64,000 nucleotides of DNA, from contig JAIXYN010000024.1 in assembly GCA_027490195.1 (NCBI GenBank), positions 109,031 through 173,030 on the forward strand, read 5' to 3'. A program made the translations under genes and the position numbers. The notes below the pieces were generated by a model that worked only from the letters and a program-made list of their open reading frames with translations, did no database searches and had not been told where the DNA came from. Positions within the stretch are counted from its first letter, which is position 1; the number at the start of each line of letters is the position of its first letter. Shown one piece after another: positions 18,224 through 27,294 of the stretch. This DNA comes from Verrucomicrobiaceae bacterium. GTDB taxonomy: Bacteria > Verrucomicrobiota > Verrucomicrobiia > Verrucomicrobiales > Verrucomicrobiaceae.

Positions 18224-19198
18224 ATGAGTCGTTTACGCACATCAGCATGGCTCGTTCTGGCGCTGCTGTTTGCCAGTGGGTTGCTCTTGATAGCCATTCA
18301 GCCCTACGCAGCAGGTTACGGCCATTTCCGCCGGACGATACTCGCCGAACTGCTCATGCAGTGGAAGGACCCCACCTGGCAGCACGGCGCGCTTCTGCCG
18401 TTCATTGTCGGCTTCCTGCTCTGGCGGCGTCAAAATGAGGTCGCGCAGCTTCCAGTCTCCTCCAATCGCTGGGGTGTTGCGCTGATCATCGTCGCTTTAT
18501 TCCTCTACTTCGCCGGATTTCGCGCCAACAACTTCTACTGCGGCTACTTGGGCATCATGACTTTAATCGCGGGCGCATCGCTGTGGCTCGAAGGCGTTCA
18601 GCGCAGTCGCGCAAAATTGTTCGCCTGGCTGATGCTCGGCTTCATGTGGCCATTGCCGTTTCTGGAAGAGGGCATCGGCTACCAGATGCGGCTTCTCATG
18701 GTCAAGACGACAGGCTTCGTCCTCAATGCCGTGGGCGTCGATTCCCTGGTCTCTGGCACCGCGCTGCAATCCATGCCAAATATCGAGCTAGGCCGCAAGG
18801 CGGGCGACTTGTTCAGCGTGGGTATCGCTGCGCCCTGCTCTGGCATGCGCTCGTTGTTTGCGCTGCTCGTCGTCGGCGCTTTGTTCAGCTATTTTCGTCA
18901 GCGTGTCATGTGGCGCAGGCTTGCGCTGTTTAGCATGATCCTGCCCATTGCCATCGTGGCAAACATGGCGCGCATTCTCGTCTTGATCTTCACGGCCATG
19001 GCCTTCGGTCAGCAGTGGGCCATTGGCGATACCGAGAAGGAAGTGTCCATCTTCCACGAATTCACCGGCATTGTGGTTTTCCTCGTGGCGCTGCTGCTGC
19101 TGCAGTTCGCCTCATGGTTGCTGGATCGTTTATTCGGCGGCCCCAGCTTCAAGCCCTCCCGCACCGTCTCGCGTCAGGTAGTTGCCCCTGTCATATGA
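18224..19198 (+). CDS. Exosortase (PEP-CTERM-type transpeptidase)
   Basis: A polytopic membrane protein of 324 residues with about eight hydrophobic segments. The exosortase catalytic set is complete: Cys205 in APCSGMRS, Arg250 in NMARI and His278 in FHEFTG. Exosortases cleave C-terminal sorting signals of PEP-CTERM-like proteins and are usually linked to exopolysaccharide loci, as here. Its stop overlaps the EpsI-like gene by 4 nt. The exact XrtA/B/C/D-type subclass cannot be assigned, and no target protein with a C-terminal sorting signal was seen in the window. Confidence 0.92.
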   Translation: MSRLRTSAWLVLALLFASGLLLIAIQPYAAGYGHFRRTILAELLMQWKDPTWQHGALLPFIVGFLLWRRQNEVAQLPVSSNRWGVALIIVALFLYFAGFRANNFYCGYLGIMTLIAGASLWLEGVQRSRAKLFAWLMLGFMWPLPFLEEGIGYQMRLLMVKTTGFVLNAVGVDSLVSGTALQSMPNIELGRKAGDLFSVGIAAPCSGMRSLFALLVVGALFSYFRQRVMWRRLALFSMILPIAIVANMARILVLIFTAMAFGQQWAIGDTEKEVSIFHEFTGIVVFLVALLLLQFASWLLDRLFGGPSFKPSRTVSRQVVAPVI

Positions 19199-19908
19199 TC
19201 GCTCGTGCCTTCATTCTCCTGCTGCTCTGCGGCATGACGTTGTTGCTCTGCCAGTTTTCGCCCCAGCCCAAAGGCGGGGATGCCGCAGGCGTGTTGGAGG
19301 AGTTGCCCATGGTGGCGGGTGGCTTTGTCGGCGAAAGCGAAGATCCCAGAGGCAGGGAGCGCGATCTGCTCCCCGCAGACACCATCCTCAAGAAACGCAA
19401 GTATCACACGCCCGGCAGATCCCTCGATGCTCGCGATTTTGCGCATGCCTCGCTCGTCATCGCTGGCAATGATACCCGCAGCATTCACCGCCCCGAAGTC
19501 TGCCTCGATGGTCAGGGCTGGACCATCACGAGTTCAACCGTGCGTGAGGTAAAGATGATCTCGGGCGCGGTTCTTCGCGTTCGTGATCTGGCCATCCAGC
19601 GCGAAGAACTCAGGCCGGACCGGTCCAAGCTGCTGTTGCGTGCGCACTACATTTACTGGTTCGTGGGCAGCGACATCAGCACACCCAGCAATTTGGAGCG
19701 TCAGATGCTCAGCCTTAGAGACAGCGTGCTGCGTAACGTGAATCACCGCTGGGCCTACCCCTCCGTCATGGCGTATGTCACGGACAATCTCACGCCTCAA
19801 CTGACTGGTGAACGTCGTCGTGACGATACAGAGACGGTGACAATGATTCTCTCCCTCATCCGCAGTCTTGCGCCAAGGTTCCAAAAAGACCTGATGACTA
19901 CCTTATGA
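19195..19908 (+). CDS. epsI: EpsI-family protein (exosortase-associated)
   Basis: EpsI proteins accompany exosortases and are periplasmic. An N-terminal hydrophobic segment (FILLLLCGMTLLLCQF) anchors it; the signature HRPEVCLDGQGW lies near residue 100. The ATG at 19195 overlaps the exosortase stop (ATGA), so the longer open frame from 19015 is rejected. Its stop overlaps larE by 4 nt. Confidence 0.87.
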   Translation: MIARAFILLLLCGMTLLLCQFSPQPKGGDAAGVLEELPMVAGGFVGESEDPRGRERDLLPADTILKKRKYHTPGRSLDARDFAHASLVIAGNDTRSIHRPEVCLDGQGWTITSSTVREVKMISGAVLRVRDLAIQREELRPDRSKLLLRAHYIYWFVGSDISTPSNLERQMLSLRDSVLRNVNHRWAYPSVMAYVTDNLTPQLTGERRRDDTETVTMILSLIRSLAPRFQKDLMTTL

Positions 19909-20705
19909 TTCAAAAACTCAAATCTCAGCTTCAGCTGCTGGGACGCGTCGCGGTAGCCTACTCAGGCGGCGTGGATAGCACAGTTGTTCTGAAAGTCGCA
20001 CTCGATGCCTTGGGTATCGAAAATGTGATCGCCCTCCTTGCCGTCTCCCCCAGCCTGCCTCAAAGCGAAAAAGACGAAGCCATGACACTCGCCAAACAGC
20101 TTGGTGCACGTCTTGAGCTGCTGCCAACAGATGAGGTGAATGACCCCGCGTATCAGGCAAACGCGCCAAATCGCTGCTACTTTTGCAAAGACCACGTCTA
20201 TCGTGCCCTGCGTCAGTTCGCTGAGAAAAACGGTGTCGAGCATGTGCTTGATGGCATGAATGCCGAGGACACGCTCGATGTACGCCCCGGACGCGCCGCT
20301 GCTCGTGAATTAAAAATCCTCAGTCCGTTGCATGACCTCGGTTTCAGCAAACAAGACGTGAGGGAAGCCGCCAAAGCCTTGGGCTTGTCAAACTGGGACA
20401 AGCCCGCCGCTGCATGCCTCGCCTCCCGCGTGCCCTATGGCACCAGCGTGACTCCTAAACTGCTCTCACAGATCGAGCGCGCCGAGGCCGCGCTGTTTGA
20501 TCTCGGCTTCCGTGAACTCCGCGTGCGTCATCATGGCGATGTCGCCCGCCTTGAAGTTCCCGAAGTCGATCTGCTGCGCGCCTTTCAGCAGCGTCAAGCC
20601 ATCACCAAAGCGTTGCGTGCCACGGGCTACACTTACATAACCCTTGATCTCGCAGGACTTCGCTCCGGCAGCATGAACGAAGTGCTCAAAGCCCGCTCCG
20701 CATGA
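19905..20705 (+). CDS. larE: ATP-dependent sacrificial sulfur transferase LarE
   Basis: LarE adds sulfur to the pyridinium precursor of the nickel-pincer nucleotide (NPN) cofactor of lactate racemase-type enzymes. The PP-loop SGGVDS is at residues 20-25; further motifs are NRCYFCKDHVY and DKPAAACLASRVPYGT, the latter with the cysteine that donates sulfur in the single-cysteine type. At 266 residues it is the usual length. It overlaps EpsI and LarB by 4 nt each, so it is translationally coupled in the exosortase operon. Confidence 0.92.
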   Translation: MIQKLKSQLQLLGRVAVAYSGGVDSTVVLKVALDALGIENVIALLAVSPSLPQSEKDEAMTLAKQLGARLELLPTDEVNDPAYQANAPNRCYFCKDHVYRALRQFAEKNGVEHVLDGMNAEDTLDVRPGRAAARELKILSPLHDLGFSKQDVREAAKALGLSNWDKPAAACLASRVPYGTSVTPKLLSQIERAEAALFDLGFRELRVRHHGDVARLEVPEVDLLRAFQQRQAITKALRATGYTYITLDLAGLRSGSMNEVLKARSA

Positions 20706-21460
20706 ACGAATCAAATCTCCGTGATCTGCTCGCTCAAGTCAGCTCTGGTGCAGTGCCTCCTGGCCAAGCGCTGGAACTTCTCCGCACCCTGCCCTTTGCC
20801 GAGGCCGGCCAGGTGCTGGCCGACACGCATCGCATGATTCGCCAAGGCTTTCCAGAAGCCGTGTATGCCGAAGGAAAAACGCTCACCCAAACCTCGGACG
20901 CTCTTACCGCACTCGTCGCAGCACATGGCAGTGCCCTCGCCACCCGAGTGAAGCCCGAAGCCGCCGTTCTGCTGCAGCAGACCTTTCCCACGGGCATCTA
21001 CGACAACGTTTCGCGCTTGTTTCGCATCGGGCAGATGAATGGCTCTTTTCCATTAGTACCTGTTGCAGTGGTGTGCGCTGGCACCTCCGATCTACCTGTG
21101 GCCGAAGAAGCCGCGCAGACCCTCGAATTTGCCGGTGCACGTGTAAACCGCATCACCGATGTCGGTGTCGCGGGTCTCCATCGTCTGCTGGCCCGCCTCG
21201 ACGATTTACGCGCCGCGAGCATCGTCATCGCCGTCGCCGGCATGGAAGGCGCGCTGCCCAGCGTCCTTGGCGGTCTCGTCGCGGCTCCGGTGATCGCCGT
21301 TCCAACCAGCGTAGGCTATGGTGCAAATCTGCATGGCATCTCCGCCCTGCTCACCATGCTCAACTCCTGCGCCAGCGGCCTCACCGTCGCCAACATCGAC
21401 AACGGCTTCGGCGCAGCGATGGCGGCGTTGCGCATTCTAAACTTGCAGTCGAAGGTTTGA
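20702..21460 (+). CDS. larB: Nickel-pincer cofactor biosynthesis protein LarB (AIR carboxylase-like)
   Basis: LarB carboxylates and hydrolyses nicotinic acid adenine dinucleotide, the first step of NPN synthesis. The C-terminal half has the PurE-like fold with CAGTSDLPVAEEA, ITDVGVAGLHRL and AVPTSVGYGANLHGISAL. The N-terminal half (FAEAGQVLADTHRMIRQGFP) is LarB-specific. At 252 residues it is the usual length. LarC, the nickel insertase, is not in this window. Confidence 0.92.
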   Translation: MNESNLRDLLAQVSSGAVPPGQALELLRTLPFAEAGQVLADTHRMIRQGFPEAVYAEGKTLTQTSDALTALVAAHGSALATRVKPEAAVLLQQTFPTGIYDNVSRLFRIGQMNGSFPLVPVAVVCAGTSDLPVAEEAAQTLEFAGARVNRITDVGVAGLHRLLARLDDLRAASIVIAVAGMEGALPSVLGGLVAAPVIAVPTSVGYGANLHGISALLTMLNSCASGLTVANIDNGFGAAMAALRILNLQSKV

Positions 21461-21463
21461 ACC

Positions 21464-22828
21464 ATGTCTCTCGAAGACACTCTATATCCTTTGCTCAAAC
21501 TGTATGAGGCAGCACCGCAGCCCGTCAAGTCACTGGCAGGACGGGCGTATCGGGCGATTCCGTCTTCTCTGCGATACGGTCCGGCCTACACTCGTTTTCA
21601 AAACGAAGCGAGCGCGGTGGATACATGGGATGCAGAGACCATCCGGCTCTATCAAATCACAGCATTGAGAGATTCCTTGATGGCTGCTGCAAAAGCGCCG
21701 TTTTATGCAGAACGCTTTGCAGCATGTGGCGTTGATCCGTTAAAATTTGAGTCGCTTGAACAACTGCCTGACTATCCACTGCTGACAAAGCAGGATATGA
21801 TTTTGCAGCGCGAGCAGATGGTCAATCCAGAGTTCGATGCGAAGCAGCGTCTCTACATCACCACCGGCGGATCAAGTGGCGTACCCGTAGGATTCTATCT
21901 GCACAAAGGTGTGAGTCGTCCGAAGGAGCAGGCCTATCTGGAGGCGCAGTGGTCGCGGCGTGGTTATCGGATCGGAGACCGTGTGGCCGTCATTCGCGGG
22001 AGCGTCACCTCCAGCAAAGCCGGTGGTGCCATCAGTTATTACGATCCCACACGAAACTGGCTTATTCTCTCATCCTATCATCTCACACTAGAGCGCCTGC
22101 CCGAGTATGTGGCTGCATTAAACCGCTTCCGCCCACATCACCTGCATGCCTATCCCAGCGCAGCCCTGATGTTGGCACGCGGGCTGGAGCACAGCGGATT
22201 TAAATTTAACTTCAAGCTGACCTCACTCCTTTGCGGCTCGGAAAAACTCACCGCAGAATCGCAGCAATACCTTGAGAATTTCTTCGGGGCAAAGGTCCTG
22301 CACTGGTACGGCCACAGCGAGCGCGTCGTGCTCGCCGCGCAGGGCCGCACATCAAATCACCTGCATTTCTGGCCCACCTATGGCTTCGCCGAATTCGGTG
22401 AACCAGATTCCGCTGGAAACTGCGAAATCATCGGCACCTCGTTTCACAATCACGTCATGCCGTTGATCCGGTACCGCACAGGAGACTATGCGAAAATAAC
22501 AGATGGGGAGGTCTCGGAAATCGTGGGTCGCGATTACGAATACCTCGTCAGCGCCACCGGTCGCCGCATCTCACTTACCGCGATCAACATGCATGACCGT
22601 ATTTTCGACGACCTGCTCGCCGTGCAGTTCTTTCAAGAACACGCAGGCGTGGTCGAATGCCGCTTTCAGGCCGGACCAAAATGGCAAAGCAGTCGGGGGG
22701 AGGCAATGGAAGCTGGCTTGCTGAAAAAGCTGGGAGATGACTTCACACTCACCTTGCGGCAGGTGCCGGAAGTAGAGAAGACCAGCGCGGGCAAGCACAA
22801 GTGGCTGGTGTCAAAACTACCCTTCTAA
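21464..22828 (+). CDS. CapK/PaaK-like adenylate-forming enzyme
   Basis: A 454-residue member of the phenylacetate-CoA ligase-like family found in capsule loci. The adenylate-forming P-loop reads TTGGSSGVPVGF (near residue 143), followed by WYGHSERVVLAAQ and the PLIRYRTGDYAKI motif that marks the hinge. The substrate is unknown; such genes sit next to glycosyltransferases, heparinase-like proteins and bi-domain oxidoreductases, as here. It starts 3 nt after larB. Confidence 0.82.
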   Translation: MSLEDTLYPLLKLYEAAPQPVKSLAGRAYRAIPSSLRYGPAYTRFQNEASAVDTWDAETIRLYQITALRDSLMAAAKAPFYAERFAACGVDPLKFESLEQLPDYPLLTKQDMILQREQMVNPEFDAKQRLYITTGGSSGVPVGFYLHKGVSRPKEQAYLEAQWSRRGYRIGDRVAVIRGSVTSSKAGGAISYYDPTRNWLILSSYHLTLERLPEYVAALNRFRPHHLHAYPSAALMLARGLEHSGFKFNFKLTSLLCGSEKLTAESQQYLENFFGAKVLHWYGHSERVVLAAQGRTSNHLHFWPTYGFAEFGEPDSAGNCEIIGTSFHNHVMPLIRYRTGDYAKITDGEVSEIVGRDYEYLVSATGRRISLTAINMHDRIFDDLLAVQFFQEHAGVVECRFQAGPKWQSSRGEAMEAGLLKKLGDDFTLTLRQVPEVEKTSAGKHKWLVSKLPF

Positions 22829-22837
22829 CTTTGTTCA

Positions 22838-23245
22838 ATGAATATAACCTACAGCGAGGAACGAGAACTTCCGACCGACCAAGTCATAGAGCTTTATAGG
22901 GCCAATAACTGGTCTTCGGCTGAGAAGCCTGAATTACTGATGAAAGCATTGAAAAACTCTCATGCGTTGGTCTCTGCGTGGGACGGGTCCAAACTGGTGG
23001 GTCTGGGTAATGCCATTTCAGACGGATATCTGGTTGTCTATTATCCTCACCTTCTCGTGTTGCCTGATTACCAAGGCAAAGGCATTGGAACGAGTATTGT
23101 TGAGGTTCTCAAAAATATTCATGCTGGATTCCACATGCACATGCTCACCGCCGATGGCAGAGCAATCGAGTTTTACGAGAAGTGTGGCTTTGAAAAAGCC
23201 GGCCAAACGCAGTCCATGTGGATTTATTCAGGTGGCGATCACTGA
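22838..23245 (+). CDS. GNAT family N-acetyltransferase
   Basis: A 135-residue single-domain GNAT protein. The acetyl-CoA binding loop reads VLPDYQGKGIGTSIV (near residues 74-88) and the C-terminal IEFYEKCGFEKAG matches the usual GNAT ending. Substrate unknown. It is noticeably AT-richer than its neighbours, so it may be a later insertion into the operon. Confidence 0.87.
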   Translation: MNITYSEERELPTDQVIELYRANNWSSAEKPELLMKALKNSHALVSAWDGSKLVGLGNAISDGYLVVYYPHLLVLPDYQGKGIGTSIVEVLKNIHAGFHMHMLTADGRAIEFYEKCGFEKAGQTQSMWIYSGGDH

Positions 23246-23264
23246 ATTTTAATAGCACCCATTG

Positions 23265-25400
23265 ATGAAACAACTCGCCCAATACCAAGACGGACGCCTT
23301 GAACTGCAGGAGGTCCCTGCACCCGTGCCGCCGCCTGGCGGCATCTTGGTTCAGACAACCTGTTCGGTGATCTCGCCGGGCACAGAACGGATGAAAGTGG
23401 AGCAGGCGCGAATGTCACTGCTGCAAAAGGCCAAGGCGCGGCCGGATCAGGTCAAAAAGGTGATCGATACTGCGAAAACCCTTGGCTGGAAAGCCGCCCT
23501 GCAAAAGGTGCGCAACCGGCTCGAATCACCAACACCGCTGGGATACTCTGCTGCGGGTATCGTTGTTGCAGTGGATGAATTGAACTCACGTTTCCATGTG
23601 GGCGATCGAGTGGCCTGCGGTGGTGCGGAGTGTGCATTTCACGCGGAGATGATCGCCGTGCCGGACCTGCTTGCATCTCGGATTCCCGAAGGCGTGAAAG
23701 ACTGGCAGGCAGCCTACACGACGTTGGCCTCAATCTCCATGGAAGCTGTGCGCCAAAGCGGCGCACGACTCGGCGAGCGTGTCCTTGTGATGGGGCAGGG
23801 GCTCGTGGGTCTGTTGGCGACGAGTCTGCTCAAAGCTTCCGGTGCACGGGTGATGGGCGTGGACTTTGTCGCCGATCGCTTACAAGCCTCCCTCGCCATG
23901 GGCGCAGAGCGCGTGGTGAATCCGTCGCAATCAAAACTCGAAGACGAGGTGCGCGCATGGACAGACGGCCACGGCGTGGACGCAGTTCTGCTTTGCGTGG
24001 GCGGTAAAGGCCGCGACACGGCAGACACCGCCATCTCCTGCCTGCGTGATCGCGGAGTGATGGTGATTGTGGGCATCTACGATGCTGAGCTGTCGTGGAA
24101 AACCGCCTACATGAAGGACATTCAAGTGCGTTACTCACGCAGCTACGGTCCGGGGCGCTACGATCCGCAGTATGAATGGGGCGGGCAGGATTATCCCATC
24201 GGCCACGTGCGCTGGACCGAGAACCGCAACTTCGAGGCCTGCCTGGAACTCATGCGCACAGGGCAGCTCAATTTGAATCCAGTCACCACACGCCGCGAGG
24301 ACTTTGGAAACGTGCTGGAGGTTTACGACAAGCTCGAGAACGAACTCGGCGTACTGATCGAGTATTGTAGTCCCGGCTTTAGCCGGTCTGGAGGCGGAAA
24401 GCTCGAATCAGCCCCGGAGTTCCCAGACTGCCTCAAGGCAGAACTACAGAATAGCATAGGATCACTCGATGTCATCGGCGCCGGCAACTTCGCCCGCACG
24501 ATGCTACTGCCCCATCTGAAGGGAAAAATCACCCTCCTTACCATCGTGAATGCGACAGGTCTCTCAGCGCGGCATGTGAAAGAAAAGTTTGGTTTTGCAC
24601 ATGCAGAGACGGACGCGGCAAAGGTGTTGGATCACGAAGCATCAGCTGCTATGATCGGGACCCGCCATCACCTGCACGCACCGCTGGTGCTGAAGGCTCT
24701 CAAAGCCGGGAAACAGGTATTCGTGGAAAAGCCGCTCTGCCTGACACCTGAAGAACTGGCGCAGATCGACACCGCCATGCTCAAATCAAAGGGCAGTGTA
24801 ATGGTGGGTTTCAACCGTCGCTTTGCACCAGCGACGGTGGCTATGATGGAAGTCCTGAAAACCGTTCTAGGACCGAAAACACTGGCCTTTCAGGTGAATG
24901 CAGGCGTTCTCGCGCCGGATCACTGGTATGCAAACGTCTCAGAAAGCGGTGGACGTGTACTAGGAGAGGCATGTCACTTCTTTGACTTCGCCTGCCATGT
25001 CCTCGGCAAACCGGTGAAAGTCACCGCGCAGACGGTGGGCCGTCCCAAGGTGCCAGACTCAGTCACGGCACAGATCGAGTTTGCCGATGGCTCATCAGCT
25101 CAAATCATTTACTCCGCCGAAGGCGACTCAGCCTTTCCAAAGGAAACATTCCGCGTGTTCGCTAGCGGTCTTATATGCGAATGCGAGAACTTCATGAAGC
25201 TGTCCATTTTTAAACAGCGCAAAGTGACCGTGAAAAAGTTCGCATCAAAAGGGCATGCAGAAGAAATGACTGCATGGCTGGCCTTCTTGAACGGCGGAGC
25301 GGCGCATCCGCTGCCCTACCCACAAGCGCGGCAGAGCATGCAACTGACTTTTGCGGTGCTGGAGTCGATTCGTGAAGGGAGAAGCATCGACTTGCGATGA
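23265..25400 (+). CDS. Bi-domain oxidoreductase (MDR-type dehydrogenase fused to Gfo/Idh/MocA dehydrogenase)
   Basis: Residues 1-365 form an alcohol-dehydrogenase-like MDR domain (GYSAAGIVVAVDE, then VLVMGQGLVGLLATSLL as the dinucleotide loop). Residues 400-711 form a Gfo/Idh/MocA domain (IGAGNFARTMLLP dinucleotide loop, FVEKPLCLTPEEL with the conserved EKP). This fusion is frequent beside heparinase-like genes in exopolysaccharide loci. The linker (residues 368-396) is encoded by a REP-like double palindrome. The ATG at 23265 is used; a TTG three bases earlier is in frame. The stop overlaps the heparinase gene by 4 nt. Confidence 0.87.
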   Translation: MKQLAQYQDGRLELQEVPAPVPPPGGILVQTTCSVISPGTERMKVEQARMSLLQKAKARPDQVKKVIDTAKTLGWKAALQKVRNRLESPTPLGYSAAGIVVAVDELNSRFHVGDRVACGGAECAFHAEMIAVPDLLASRIPEGVKDWQAAYTTLASISMEAVRQSGARLGERVLVMGQGLVGLLATSLLKASGARVMGVDFVADRLQASLAMGAERVVNPSQSKLEDEVRAWTDGHGVDAVLLCVGGKGRDTADTAISCLRDRGVMVIVGIYDAELSWKTAYMKDIQVRYSRSYGPGRYDPQYEWGGQDYPIGHVRWTENRNFEACLELMRTGQLNLNPVTTRREDFGNVLEVYDKLENELGVLIEYCSPGFSRSGGGKLESAPEFPDCLKAELQNSIGSLDVIGAGNFARTMLLPHLKGKITLLTIVNATGLSARHVKEKFGFAHAETDAAKVLDHEASAAMIGTRHHLHAPLVLKALKAGKQVFVEKPLCLTPEELAQIDTAMLKSKGSVMVGFNRRFAPATVAMMEVLKTVLGPKTLAFQVNAGVLAPDHWYANVSESGGRVLGEACHFFDFACHVLGKPVKVTAQTVGRPKVPDSVTAQIEFADGSSAQIIYSAEGDSAFPKETFRVFASGLICECENFMKLSIFKQRKVTVKKFASKGHAEEMTAWLAFLNGGAAHPLPYPQARQSMQLTFAVLESIREGRSIDLR
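24366..24448. repeat. REP-like double palindrome inside the bi-domain oxidoreductase gene
   Basis: Two 26-nt arms (24366-24391 and 24423-24448) are imperfect reverse complements: they share TGTAGT at the outer ends and GTCTGG at the inner ends. Each arm also folds on itself: CCGGCT-TT-AGCCGG on the left and CTGCCT-CA-AGGCAG on the right, where the stems differ but pairing is kept. The element is read in frame as residues 368-396, in the linker between domains. Confidence 0.72.
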
Positions 25401-27229
25401 GCCTAGGCTGGTACATGCAGCGCTTGCGAGCGATGAGCATGAGCGAGATCGCTCGTCGCGTGACGGAGCGTCTCGGTCGGCGAAACGAGATCGCCAATCT
25501 GCGGCGCGTCTCTAGCAAACCATGGGACGCCACCTTTACAGAGGTGCCAAAGCTTCCATGGCGCGACCGTGTGCCGCCCGAGTTACGCAAGCAGTTGGCC
25601 GTGGATGCGGAGAAGCTGATGTGTGGCGAATGGGAGCTTTTCGGCTGGAAGTGTGTCGAGGTCGGGGCGCCACCATGCTGGCACCGCGATGCAACTCTGG
25701 GAGTCGTGATTGATCCAGACATTCCTGCTCGAAAGCTGGATCATCGCCACCTCGAGCACGACGCCGATGCGCGGGCCATCTGGGAGATCAATCGCTGGAG
25801 CGAAATGACACGGATGGCCATGCACAGCGCCCTAAATGGCGATGTGCACGCGATCCGAGTTTCACAGCTCTGGCTGGAGGATTGGTGTGACCGCAACCCG
25901 CCGGGACTGGGCATCAACTGGACCAGCCCCCTAGAAGCGGGGCTGCGGCTCATGAATTTCTGCTGGTTCGATGCGCTGGTGCGCGGCTGCAATGATCCTG
26001 AACTCGCCCGCAGACAGGATGAACTGACCGCACGCATCGTTCCCGTGCATGCGTGGTGGATCTGGCGTCGCCGTTCGTTCGGTTCCTCGGCAAACAATCA
26101 CCTCATCGGCGAACTCAGCGCATTGGTGATGGCCATTGCCCGCTGGCCGGAACTCGCGCGCCTGATCTGCCCAGCGCATCAAGTGGTGAAGCTGCTGGAG
26201 CGTGAGATTTTGCAGCAGTTCGCCACCGATGGCGGCAACAAAGAGCAGGCTTTGCACTACCACCAGTTCGCCTGGGAAATGTGCTGGCACGCAGGCATGG
26301 CGGCAGGTGGGTTTAATGCTGAAGTGCAGGAGCGGCTTGCCCTTGCGGCACAGTACTTTGTCGATGTCGTTGAAGCACCGGAGTGCTGGGACTTTGGCGA
26401 TTCCGATGACGCGCAGGTGCTCCCTCTACCGCTCAAACGCTCAAATGCAGCAACCGAATTTCGCGGCTGGCTGTTAAGCAGAGCAGATGGCGCGGTGCTG
26501 CGTTTCTGGCTTGGTGAACCGCCCAAAGGAATCAAGCCGGCCATGCGCAGCAAGTGGCTGACGCATGAGCAAAGCGGACAGGCTATCTGGCGTGACGCAC
26601 GCTGGACTGTGCGCACAGATGCTTCCCCCCTCGGCCTTGGAAGCATGGCCGCGCATGGTCATCTGGATGCTATGCACGTGTCACTGTGGTTTGAGCAACA
26701 CGCCCTCATCATTGATCCAGGAACAGGCGCCTACTACAGCAATCCGGCATTGCGTGAGCAACTCGCCTCATGGGAGGCACACAATGGTCCCGTACCAGTC
26801 ACCGGCCGTTCCACTCCGAGGCGCATGGGGGCATTTTTGTGGGCAAAGCACCATGACAAGCCGGGACTCGAGATCCACAATGACATTTGCGTGATGAGCT
26901 TTGGCGGTGACGGATGCCTGTTAAAGCGTGCCGTGCATGTGATGCAGGATTATGTGGAAATATGCGACGATGTAGGCCCCGAGACATCCCATGTCGTGAC
27001 CTGGCAGCTCGCGCCGGGCTGGCACGTCGAGCAGGAGCGCAAGAATGGCTTCGTCTGCCATCATGCCGATTCCATTCCTGTGCATGCGACGTTGAATGGT
27101 GACACCATCGAACAGTGGGAGATCGTGGAGTGCGAGGCTTCGCCACACTTTAGAGAGCTCGTTACAACCCACGCGGTGAAAATCACCTTTCGCGGCACAC
27201 TGACGACGATCTGGCGCAAGCCCGGGTGA
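25397..27229 (+). CDS. Heparinase II/III-like (alginate lyase family) protein
   Basis: A 610-residue protein with an alpha-helical toroid N-terminal part (residues ~90-330; INWTSPLEAGLRLMNFCWF, SSANNHLIGE) and a beta-rich C-terminal part (DASPLGLGSMAAHGHLDAMH, LIIDPGTGAYY), as in the heparinase II/III family. No signal peptide is evident, as is common for the version encoded in exosortase/exopolysaccharide loci. It may cleave or edit the acidic polysaccharide made nearby. It ends 21 nt before a strong terminator. Confidence 0.85.
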   Translation: MSLGWYMQRLRAMSMSEIARRVTERLGRRNEIANLRRVSSKPWDATFTEVPKLPWRDRVPPELRKQLAVDAEKLMCGEWELFGWKCVEVGAPPCWHRDATLGVVIDPDIPARKLDHRHLEHDADARAIWEINRWSEMTRMAMHSALNGDVHAIRVSQLWLEDWCDRNPPGLGINWTSPLEAGLRLMNFCWFDALVRGCNDPELARRQDELTARIVPVHAWWIWRRRSFGSSANNHLIGELSALVMAIARWPELARLICPAHQVVKLLEREILQQFATDGGNKEQALHYHQFAWEMCWHAGMAAGGFNAEVQERLALAAQYFVDVVEAPECWDFGDSDDAQVLPLPLKRSNAATEFRGWLLSRADGAVLRFWLGEPPKGIKPAMRSKWLTHEQSGQAIWRDARWTVRTDASPLGLGSMAAHGHLDAMHVSLWFEQHALIIDPGTGAYYSNPALREQLASWEAHNGPVPVTGRSTPRRMGAFLWAKHHDKPGLEIHNDICVMSFGGDGCLLKRAVHVMQDYVEICDDVGPETSHVVTWQLAPGWHVEQERKNGFVCHHADSIPVHATLNGDTIEQWEIVECEASPHFRELVTTHAVKITFRGTLTTIWRKPG

Positions 27230-27250
27230 TCCAACATCTCATTTAAAAAC

Positions 27251-27285
27251 AAAAAGGGCGCAGGAGATGATCCTGCGCCCTTTTT
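27251..27285. terminator. Bidirectional rho-independent terminator
   Basis: A perfect 15-bp stem (27251-27265 with 27271-27285) with loop GATGA. It ends in A5 on one side and T5 on the other, so it can stop transcripts from both the heparinase gene and the convergent oppA. Confidence 0.95.
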
Positions 27286-27294
27286 GCTTTCTGT

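Noticed and set aside
18009..18227. Plus-strand open frame of 72 codons between the GT9 and exosortase genes
   Set aside because: No start context, no family, and it occupies the divergent promoter region.
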